NCBI GenBank assembly: GCA_009760885.1
Contig: CM019693.1
Location: 42,557,433 to 42,621,432, forward strand
From: Achatina immaculata
Lineage: Eukaryota; Mollusca; Gastropoda; Stylommatophora; Achatinidae
DNA: 64,000 nt
Reading direction: 5' to 3'
The notes beneath the pieces were generated by a model, which was not told the DNA's origin, made no database searches, and saw nothing but the letters and a program-made list of their open reading frames with translations. Made by a program: the position numbers and the translations under genes. Shown in pieces: positions 12,001-24,000 of the stretch. Numbering within the stretch: position 1 is the first letter of the stretch; the number at the start of each line of letters is the position of its first letter.

Positions 12001-15000
12001 GTGTACAGACAACCAACATTACTCACAAAAAAAAAAAAAATTTTATCTTGTGTACAGACAACCAACATTACTCACAAACATTTCTAATCTTCCGTACAGA
12101 CAACCAACATTACTCGCAAACATTTCTAATCTTCCGTACAGACAACCAACATTACTCGCAAACATTTCTAATCTTCCGTACAGACAACCAACATTACTCG
12201 CAAACATTTCTAATCTTCCGTACAGACGACCAACATTACTCGCAAACATTTCTAATCTTCCGTACAGACGACCAACATTACTCGCAAACGTTTCTAATCT
12301 TCCGTACAGACGACCAACATTACTCGCAAACGTTTCTAATCTTCCGTACAGACGACCAACATTACTCGCAAACGTTTCTAATCTTCCGTACAGACGACCA
12401 ACGTTACTCGCAAACGTTTCTAATCTTCCGTACAGACGACCAACGTTACTCGCAAACGTTTCTAATCTTCCGTACAGACGACCAACGTTACTCGCAAACG
12501 TTTCTAATCTTCCGTACAGACGACCAACGTTACTCGCAAACGTTTCTAATCTTCCGTACAGACGACCAACGTTACTCGCAAACGTTTCTAATCTTCCGTA
12601 CAGACGACCAACGTTACTCGCAAACGTTTCTAATCTTCCGTACAGACGACCAACGTTACTCGCAAACGTTTCTAATCTTCCGTACAGACGACCAACGTTA
12701 CTCGCAAACGTTTCTAATCTTCCGTACAGACGACCAACGTTACTCGCAAACGTTTCTAATCTTCCGTACAGACGACCAACGTTACTCGCAAACGTTTCTA
12801 ATCTTCCGTACAGACGACCAACGTTACTCGCAAACGTTTCTAATCTTGTGTACAGACGACCAACGTTACTCGCAAACATTTCTAATCTTGTGTACAGACA
12901 ACCAACATTACTCGCAAACATTTCTAATCTTGTGTACAGACAACCAACATTACTCGCAAACATTTCTAATCTTGTGTACAGACAACCAACATTACTCGCA
13001 AACATTTCTAATCTTGTGTACAGACAACCAACATTACTCACAAACATTTCTAATCTTGTGTACAAACAACCAACATTACTCACAAACATTTCTAATCTTG
13101 TGTACAAACAACCAACATTACTCACAAACATTTCTAACATTTTTGTAACGCCAGCGTTACCCTCATCATTTTTCTTCTCCAAGTCCAAGATGAAGCTTCT
13201 CAGGGGCTCGATGTACCGTGAGAGTTTCTCCAGCTTCCTCATGTACTCAATCTCCTCCTGGGATGTGCTGGGAGGTCCAGGACTTGGATCAACCACTGTG
13301 GTACCTAAGAAAAATGAAAGTTTTCTTTGTTAAATAACTTAGATTTAGAATGTGGCTTATGTTTACTATTATTTTCCATGTTAAATAACCTAGGTTTAGA
13401 TTCTGGCTTATGTTTACTATTATTTTCCATGTTAAATAACCTAGGTTTAGATTCTGGCTTATGTTTACTATTATTTTCCTTGTTAAGTAACTTAGGTTTA
13501 GATTCTGGCTTATGTTTACTATTATTATTATATGGCTGAATCTGCCATGAGAGAAGTGCAGTAAAATGTTTCTGACAGTTTCCCCATGCAGACAAAAGTT
13601 GTTTCAGCACCATTTGCTAACACAAAATAATGAATCCACACAGTGCTATCACTCATCATCATCATCATGTGCCGTGCTGACTGGCGTTGGCTATTATGCT
13701 TCTCCAGAGTACGCGATCCTTCATGCATGCCATCAGCTCAGTTGGTGATCTCCTCTCACACCATCCCATCAGACTGTCCAGTATCATTTCTCTTGGTCTT
13801 CCTCTTGATCTTCTTCCTTCTATTTTTCCTGTTGTTATAATATTTTCAATGCCCCCTCTTCTCATTGCATGTCCTATGAAAGTACATTGTCTCTCTCTTA
13901 TCTTTTTGACAAGGTTTTTTGTCTCTCCAGCTCTTCTCCTACATTCTTCATTAGTTATTTTTGCTGTCCAGGGGATTTGCAACATTCTTCTAATAAACCA
14001 CATTTCTGCTGCTTCCAATGATTTTTGTGCAGACTTGCCTATTGTCCATGATTCACTTCCATATAACAAGATAGGTTCAATATAGCATTTTAGTACTCGT
14101 TTTCTAACATTCATTGATAAGGATGTGTTGGTCAATATGTTTCTCATTCTCTGAAATGCAGTCTTTGCTTGGCCTATTCTGTTCCTAATTTCTGTTCTGC
14201 ATTTCCCATCTGAAGTTATTACTGCTCCAAGGTATTTGAATTTCTGCACCTGCTTTAGAACAGTTCCGTTTAATTGAATACTGCATGCTGGTGGATTCTG
14301 TTTCTTAGATATAACCATGGTCTCTGTCTTTTTGATGTTCAAAGTAAGGCCTTTCTGTTCACTTTCTTTGGCGACTTTATCCAAGAGATTTTGCAGGTCT
14401 TGTTAGTTCTCAGCTATCAGTACTGTGTCGTCAGCATACCGAAGGTTGTTAATATTGTATCCTCCAATTTTTATGCCTGGTTCTGTGATGATTGTTCTTA
14501 GAATATTCTCGCTATACAGAGAAAAAAGGTCTGGAGATAGTACACATCCTTGTCGCAACCCTTGTTTTATAGGTTGATATTTTCCAATTCTATTTTTTAG
14601 CTATCACTAACTACCAGAAATATATCACCATTATCCTGAACCATATCTGCTCTAAAGCTATCTCCCATGGAGTTTATGGTACATTTGGACAACCTGCTTC
14701 CTACTTCTTCATGTTGTGCTTTGGGTCTTTTTTTTTCTCCAGGACTATTCCCTTGAACATAGTCATCAGCACACTGTTATACAGCTACTAGAACACTGTT
14801 ATACAGCTACTAGCACGCTGTTTTATACAGCTACTAGCACACTGTTATACAGCTACTAGCACGCTGTTTTATACAGCTACTAGCACGCTGTTTTATACAG
14901 CTACTAGCACGCTGTTTTATACAGCTACTAGCACGCTGTTTTATACAGCTACTAGCACGCTGTTATAGCAAACTGTTCTAACTCCCTACTATGATGGAAA

Positions 15001-18000
15001 TTATGTCTAAATCCAATGACAGGCAACATTATAATTACTTAAATTACTACATACTTGAACCTGTACTTCTACTTGGTATACATAACATGAGACAACTCTT
15101 GACTGCTTTGTTATTTATGTTTTTTTTTTTTGTGTTTCCACCCAAAAGTAAATTATTTTATGACCATAAACCAAGAGAAGTGGAGAAAAGCACATTTTAG
15201 GTAGGAAATTAAAAGGAGGACATCTACTGCTCTTCAGAAAGTAAAACAAATAAATAATCTGTGGAGAGGAGCAGACAGAACTACAAAAATAAGATTTTTA
15301 AGGGCATGCATCTTTCCCATCGCAACATATGCCTGTAAGAAAGGACACTTAACAAAACAGCTGAGAAACACATAAATGCCTTTGAATGTAAATTCTACAG
15401 AAGAGTTCTCCAAATATCGTGGACACAAAAAATAAATCTATACTACAAGAGCTTAATATTGAAGAAGGCTGGCTAGTAAAGAGGATTAAAGAGAGAAAAC
15501 TGAAATATGTTGGACACATTAAATGTCATGATAATTTAGAGAAGACCGTATTGGAAGGATACATAATGGGAAAAAGAAAAAGAGGAAGACCAAAACAAAG
15601 ATGGCTGCAAGAAATCGTTGACGATCTGCAAATAGACGCAGCAGCAGCAGGCCATCTTGCTCACAATCGAGAGGCCTACAGGAGAGCTGTTTGGGAGGCA
15701 AAGTTCCGCAAGGGACATGTAAATGAATGAATGAAGGTAGGTTTCATAATTATGAGCTTGACATACAGAATGACACCTTGCAGAGTCTGTTATGACCTTG
15801 ACATACAGAATGACACCTTGTAGAGTCTTCCCCAAGTACTTAGTAACTCATTCATGTTCTATTAGAATATTACTACAGAATGGTTCTCATTACCATCAAG
15901 TGCCAGACTGACATGCATGAACTGTCCTGATTCTGTGAAAACCTTGGTGCTCTAACAAGCAGAAATATATCACCATTATCCTGAACCATATCTGCTCTAA
16001 AGCTATCTCCCATGGAGTTTATGGTACATTTGGACAACCTGCTTCCTACTTCTTCATGTTGTGCTTTGGGTCTTTTTTTTTCTCCAGGACTATTCCCTTG
16101 AACATAGTCATCAGCACACTGTTATACAGCTACTAGAACACTGTTATACAGCTACTAGAACACTGTTATACAGCTACTAGCACGCAGTTATACAGCTACT
16201 AGCACGCTGTTTTATACAGCTACTAGCACGCTGTTTTATACAGCTACTAGCACGCTGTTTTATACAGCTACTAGCACACTGTTATACAGCTACTAGAACA
16301 CTGTTATACAGCTACTAGCACGCTGTTTTATACAGCTACTAGCACGCTGTTTTATACAGCTACTAGCACGCTGTTATACAGCTACTAGAACACTGTTATA
16401 CAGCTACTAGCACGCAGTTATACAGCTACTAGCACGCTGTTATACAGCTACTAGCATGCTGTTATACAGCTACTAGCACACTGTTATAGCAAACTGTTCT
16501 AACTCCCTACTCATTCATTCATTCCTTTGCATGTCCCTTGCGGAACTTTGCCTCCCAAACAGCACTCCTGTAGGCCTCTCGGTTGTGAGCAAGATGGCCT
16601 GCTGCTGCTGCATCCATTTCCAGATCATCAACGATGTCTTGCAGCCATCTTCGTTTCGGTCTTCCTCTTTTTCTTTTTCCCATTATGTATCCTTCCAATA
16701 CGGTCTTCTCTAAATTATCATGACGTTTAATGTGGCCAAAATATTTAAGTTTTCTCTCTTTAATCCTCTTTACTAGCCAGCCTTCTTCAATATTAAGCTC
16801 TTGTAGTATAGATATATTTGTTCTTTTTTGTGTCCACGATATCTGGAGAACTCTTCTATAGCATTTACATTCAAAGGCATTTATGTGCTTCTCAGCTGTT
16901 TTGTTAAGTGTCCAGGTCTCACAGGCATATGTTGCGATAGGAAAGATGCATGCCCTTAAAAATCTTATTTTTGTGGTTCTGTCTGCTCCTCTCCACAGAT
17001 ACTTTACTCCCTACTATGATGGAAATTATGTCTAAATCCAATGACAGGCAACATTATAATTACTTAAATTACTACATACTTGAACCTGTACTTCTACTTG
17101 GTATACATAACATGAGACAACTCTTGACTGCTTTGTTATTTATGTTTTTTTTTTTGTGTTTCCACCCAAAAGTAAATTATTTTATGACCATAAACCAAGA
17201 GAAGTGGAGAAAAGCACATTTTAGGTAGGAAATTAAAAGGAGGACATCTACTGCTCTTCAGAAAGTAAAACAAATAAATAATCTGTGGAGAGGAGCAGAC
17301 AGAACTACAAAAATAAGATTTTTAAGGGCATGCATCTTTCCCATCGCAACATATGCCTGTAAGAAAGGACACTTAACAAAACAGCTGAGAAACACATAAA
17401 TGCCTTTGAATGTAAATTCTACAGAAGAGTTCTCCAAATATCGTGGACACAAAAAATAAATCTATACTACAAGAGCTTAATATTGAAGAAGGCTGGCTAG
17501 TAAAGAGGATTAAAGAGAGAAAACTGAAATATGTTGGACACATTAAATGTCATGATAATTTAGAGAAGACCGTATTGGAAGGATACATAATGGGAAAAAG
17601 AAAAAGAGGAAGACCAAAACAAAGATGGCTGCAAGAAATCGTTGACGATCTGCAAATAGACGCAGCAGCAGCAGGCCATCTTGCTCACAATCGAGAGGCC
17701 TACAGGAGAGCTGTTTGGGAGGCAAAGTTCCGCAAGGGACATGTAAATGAATGAATGAAGGTAGGTTTCATAATTATGAGCTTGACATACAGAATGACAC
17801 CTTGTAGAGTCTGTTATGACCTTGACATACAGAATGACACCTTGTAGAGTCTTCCCCAAGTACTTAGTAACTCATTCATGTTCTATTAGAATATTACTAC
17901 AGAATGGTTCTCATTACCATCAAGTGCCAGACTGACATGCATGAACTGTCCTGATTCTGTGAAAACCTTGGTGCTCTAACAAACATGAACTGTCCTGATT

Positions 18001-21000
18001 CTGTGAAAACCTTGGTGCTCTAACAAGCATGAACTGTCCTGATTCTGTGAAAACCTTGGTGCTCTAACAAGCATGAACTGTCATGATTCTGTGAAAACCT
18101 TGGCGCTCTAACAAGCATGAACTGTCATGATTCTGTGAAAACTTTGCCATTCTAACAAGCATGAACTGTCCTGATTCTGTGAAAACCTTGGTGCTCTAAT
18201 AAGCATGAACTGTCCTGATTCTGTGAAAACCTTGCCATTCTAACAAGCATGAACTGTCATGATTCTGTGAAAACCTTGCCGTTCTAACAAGCATGAACTG
18301 TCATGATTCTGTGAAAACCTTGGTGCTCTAACAAGCATGAACTGTCATGATTCTGTGAAAACTTTGGTGCTCTAACAAGCATGAACTGTCCTGATTCTGT
18401 GAAAACCTTGGTGCTCTAACAAGCATGAACTGTCATGATTCTGTGAAAACCTTGGCGCTCTAACAAGCATGAACTGTCATGATTCTGTGAAAACTTTGCC
18501 ATTCTAACAAGCATGAACTGTCCTGATTCTGTGAAAACCTTGGTGCTCTAACAAGCATGAACTGTCATGATTCTGTGAAAACCTTGCTGTTCTAACAAGC
18601 ATGAACTGTCATGATTCTGTGAAAACCTTGGTGCTCTAACAAGCATGAACTGTCATGATTCTGTGAAAACTTTGGCGCTCTAACAAGCATGAACTGTCAT
18701 GATTCTGTGAAAACCTTGGTGCTCTAACAAGCATGAACTGTTCTGATTCTGTGAAAACCTTGACGCTCTAACAAGCATGAACCGTCCTGATTCTGTGAAA
18801 ACCTTGGTGCTCTAACAAGCATGAACTGTCTTGATTCTGTGAAAACCTTGACGCTCTAACAAGCATGAACCGTCCTGATTCTGTGAAAACCTTGGTGCTC
18901 TAACAAGCATGAACTGTCTTGATTCTGTGAAAACCTTGCCGTTCTAACAAGCATGAACTGTCCTGATTCTGTGAAAATCTTGCCGTTCTAACAAGCACAA
19001 ACTGTCCTGATTCTGTGACAACCTTGACGCTCAAACAAGCACAAACTGTCCTGTTCTGTGAAGATACTGGTGTCTCTGAAACCTTGATTTTCATTTTTTT
19101 TCTATGCTGCTCTGCCAAGAATTTTCTCTCTTGATCTGTTAAATTTTTGGAGGGTCATTTTATACTTTCCAGCATTTGTCAAGTTCTGTAAATGCTGTCA
19201 TTCAGAATTTTGATCATCTCCTCATTAAAATCATAATCAGTTTATGGCGTGCTTCTTGCAGTTATGTGTCCTTTAAATCACTACATTATATCCATCAGGT
19301 TATGTTCAATGACCAGATGTATGGGATATAATGTGTATGATCAGTCCTACTGATTTTCCTTGTCTCTCCACATTGTATGTGTTACCATGAAAATTTTGTT
19401 TCACTGGGCAAGTCAACAGATGCTGCAGTCTGAAGCAAGATCTCAGCACAGTGTATCTAACATTAGCAAAGAACCATGAAGTGTAGAAACTGTAGCAAAA
19501 GGCAGGACCAGAAACTAGTGCACTTATATCACAAGAAGTTTTCTCTACCTGTCATCACTACAAGTTTTCTCTACCTGTCATCACTACAAGTTTTCTCTAT
19601 CTGTCATTATTACAAGTTTTCTCTATCTGTCATTATTACAAGTTTTCTCTATCTGTCATCACTACAAGTTTTCTCTATCTGTCATCACTACAAGTTTTCT
19701 CTGTCTGTCATCACTACAAGTTTTCTCTACCTGTCATCACTACAAGTTTTCTCTACCTGTCATCATTACAAGTTTTACTATACTTATTATCACTACAAGT
19801 TTTACTGTACTTGTTATCACTACAAGTTTTACTCTACCTGTCATCACTACAAGTTTTACTGTACTTATTATCACTACAAGTTTTACTGTACTTGTCATCA
19901 CTACAAGTTTTACTATACTTATTATCACTACAAGTTTTACTGTACTTGTTATCACTACAAGTTTTACTCTACCTGTCATCACTACAAGTTTTACTGTACT
20001 TGTTATCACTACAAGTTTTATTATACTTATCACTACAAGTTTACCTGTCATCACTACAAGTTTTACTATACTTGTTATCACTACAAGTTTTACTGTACTC
20101 GTTATCACTACAAGTTTTACTCTACCTGTCATCACTACAAGTTTTACTATACTTGTTATCACTACAAGTTTTACAGTACCTGTTATCACTACAAGTTTTA
20201 CTATACTTGTTATCACTACAAGTTTTACTGTACCTGTCATCACTACAAGTTTTACTATACTTGTTATCACTACAAGTTTTACTGTACTTGTTATCACTAC
20301 AAGTTTTACTGTACTTGTTATCACTACAAGTTTTACTGTACTTGTTATCACTGTAGTTTTCAATGTTGTTGTATTCACTATATTATGCAACAGTATTCAT
20401 GTGTTCAGTATCATCTCCTGAACACTGCTATCTCAAGAACAACAGTATTCATGTGTTCAGTATCATCTCCTGAACACTGCAATCTCAAGAACAACAGTAT
20501 TCATGTGTTCAGAATCATCTCCTGAACACTGCTATCTCAAGAACAACAGGCTGTGTAAACTTTAAGGAAACCTACCTGGGGTGTGTAACATGTTTGGGGA
20601 TGGGACTCCCATTCTCACAGAAGGAGACTGCATCATTGTAAGAGAATGTGGTGAAGGCAACATGGTCATCGGAGATCTATTCAAGAACAAAAACACATCC
20701 ACAAATAAAAAACATGAAATGTTTATTCACAAATTTTAAAAAAAAAACATGACATGGTCAATGAAAGAAAATGTGAACACATTCATAAACATTATATTTA
20801 TGAACATGATCAAACATAGGCAACCTTTTAGTTCAGTTGACCAAAAACAGTATTCTAATCTTCATAGGTGCCACAAACCTCAAAACTGCTATATATTTAT
20901 ACAACCTTTGCTCCAAAAGTTCAGAGACTAATAGAACATCTTGACTTATAAAACTGTTGCGATTTTTTGGTTGCTATGCGAGTGCACTTTGACATTCGAA

Positions 21001-24000
21001 GACTCGCCTGTGTCAGTAACATAAGTGCACATGACCTCTGCTCGGCAGCAGTACATGGTGGGAAAACCCATATATATATATATATATACTGAGTTGTCAC
21101 ACCAGTCACTTGTAATTCCACAATATAAAATCAATATTATTAACTTTTCAAGCAAATTATATGGTTTTCAAAAGAAACTACCCAGACCGGCTGCAGGCCA
21201 CAAAAAATACTGCTATGGACTAAGGGCTGCCCATATGTGTGCCAGATGGTGAACTAAATCATACTGGCATGAATGAAACATAAATACAAAATATAACGTG
21301 TGTATCTGCAACCAACTGCCATGAAAAGACTCTCTTTTCAACAAACTGGAAAATAACTTCAGACTGATTCCAGAACATCAGTTTTGAGATTTTAAGGTAC
21401 ACTTTCATATTTCACATAAAAACTGAACTGTAACCTTTTGAATACTCAAACATTTCTCCTGGATTGCTCAACACTTGCACCAATGTAACATTTCAGCCAG
21501 ATTAGATAACATCGGAAATTAAAGTGCTACACTGTCATATCTCTGCAGACTTCTACAACAATTAAGACTATTTATTTACGAGGAAATAATTTTAAATTTA
21601 GGTTTGAGTGTTTAACAATAACATGGGATGCTTTTAGCAAACTGTCTTGTTTCTAAGAATCTAGAAGTCTTCTGTAAACCACTCAGAAAATGAAATATTT
21701 GCATTTAACCAAATACCTGAAAGTTGCTACTCTCCACATTTCTGATATATCAATATATACATACAGATAAGTTTATGCATACAACATATTTCTTAAACTG
21801 TAACTGAGTTCTCACCCTTGGGCTGGTGACTGAATTGGCATTCCTGGTCCTTGCATCCCCACAACATCTCGGACCTGAGTGAAACAAGGAAATGATGCAG
21901 CTGTTCTAGGCATATATGTTAGAAGAAGATGTAAAACAAGGAAATGATCCAGTTGTTCTAGGCACATATTACATGTTAGAAGATGTAAAATAAGGAAATG
22001 ATGCAGCTGTTCTAGGCACATATTACATGTTAGAAGAAGATGTAAAACAAGGAAATGATGTAGCTGTTCTAGGCACATATTACATGTTAGAAGAAGATGT
22101 AAAACAAGAAAATTATGCAGCTGTTCTAGGCACATATTACATGTTAGAAGAAGATGTAAAACAAGGAAATGATGCAGCTGTTCTAGGCACATATTACATA
22201 TTAGAAGAAGATGAAGACAAAACATGAAAATTATGCTTAATTAGACAGAATCTGTTGTCACCGTGGCAGAAAATCTACCGTTTAGCTGTGATATGTCAGA
22301 AATTACGTTTGAGAAATCTGAAGTGCAGGCAAACTGGTGATGTTATAAATACTTGAAAGCAATGGCCTTCAGGCTGTTAAAGAGACAAAAAAACTGAGAA
22401 GAACAGCTTGTATTTGTTGCTGTGTCTCTGAAAGCTGTAGGAGCTGGCACAGTGTGGTAACAACAGCAGCTTGTCATGGCTTTCCATGGAGGGGAGAGAA
22501 ACAGCTCCTAAACATGGATATCTGGGGGGGGGGGGGGACCAAACAAAAAAAAAACTAATGTGGTGGTGATGCTAATGATGATACTCTCTTCACATTCCTA
22601 GTTCTTAACTTTATGTCACAATCACTAACTTGTACTTACTGACATGTACTGCTGCCCCTGAATGTTCATGGGTACCATAGCCCTTGCTGGTCCCGGGTAG
22701 TTCATCTGAAGTCAGTAAAAATAGAGTTTTACTCAATGCAATGCCCTCCTTTCCTCTGTTTCTAAATGAGTTTTCTTATTGTTTTTCTGCAGCTGATGGC
22801 TAAGAATACATTTCAACTCATGGTACCAGAGCCATGTTCTACATGCACAGCCTTGCCAGGAGTAACAATTTAGCTGAGAAAACTATAACATATGATGGCA
22901 CTGTGTTACCAGGCATGCATGATACACTGTTAACTACAGAATTCATATAATAAAAGCATCAATGATCTGTACACAGCCCTTTTTAAATACATAATTTAAC
23001 TCTTCCTGTGCCTTTCATCCCCTGAACGACGGTTTCGGTTTCTCGCGTGGTACCTTTAGTCGCCCTAGCGACATTTGGTTTGTTTCATTAAAAAATCCGG
23101 TGTAACGTTTAGATTGTAAACATTTAGTGCTCATGCCTCGTGACCCTTTTTTAAAATGGCTGAAGAGTGCTTAGGGAGAAAATTGAAGTTATCTGCGAAA
23201 ATTTCTATTTTTGGTGATGTAGATAGGGTTAGATAGGGGTATGGACCAATGTTGCCTCCTTGCAGTCTGTGTACAAGATGTTCGCACCATGTGCAAAAAA
23301 TATTGTGTATGCATATATATACACACACACATACACTGTAAAGGTCTGTACATTTAAGAACAGGATAAACCTGCTGTACTTTTCAGTTACTGGTATGTAG
23401 TTAATTATAATGATGCTTTCTTTGTTTACTTATTCAGTGACAGCAGTTATTTATTTACATAGCTGTTTATCATATCATATTCGATTTATTATGGGTTCCC
23501 ACTGTATGTCAAGAAGAAAGTAAATGACCTCAATTTACCAAACAACAGAAGATTAAATTAAGGTGATAGCAGGACAGACCTAATATCCCAGTCCCACACT
23601 TTGCTGTCTGGCCATCCAATTATGGGTTAGAGCAGAGTTACTTTCACTTTTAAAGGTGACATTCTCATTAAAACCTCTAGGGTAAAGGATACAGGAGTCT
23701 TTGTCAGTACCAGTTTGAACACTACAAAAACACATTCTTGAGTTTCACATAATTTTGCACGTTTCCACAGCGATAGTAAATCTACTGCTTTTTTTTAAAA
23801 AAAGGCCGGCTCTAATGTTGGTGGTCATGACGTCTGGTGTTAATTACCAAGATCAATGTGCATACCTGAGTAGCTCAATGGACATTCTCCTTTTCCCACA
23901 AAACTGGACGTAATGGAAATTAATCTGCCTGTTTAATTTTAATTATCCTCTATTCTCTGTGTGCCCACTTGCCTCGTCACGATTATGCTACAGTACTACT

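Larger units (their letters stand above)
14617..17990. repeat. Tandem duplication of a 24-bp array plus LINE block
   Basis: Starting near AGAAATATATCACCATTATC (14617 and 15962), two copies carry in order unique DNA, a 24/25-bp array, ACTCCCTACTATGATGG, and a LINE fragment followed by CTTGACATACAGAATGACAC. The second copy is longer because its array is longer and it carries the insertion at 16512-17005. Confidence 0.85.

Noticed and set aside
15536..15835. Minus-strand frames opposite LINE fragments (also 17560, 50782)
   Set aside because: Antisense translations of the RT C-terminus, repeated wherever the LINE occurs.
17938..19045. Possible CRISPR-like regular repeats
   Set aside because: Units are contiguous tandem copies with no unique spacers, and the genome is eukaryotic. 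The same holds for all other arrays here.
19476..20525. 349-codon plus-strand open frame and matching minus-strand frames
   Set aside because: It consists of the 27-bp repeat; period divisible by 3 keeps all frames open. No start context, domain or splice support.
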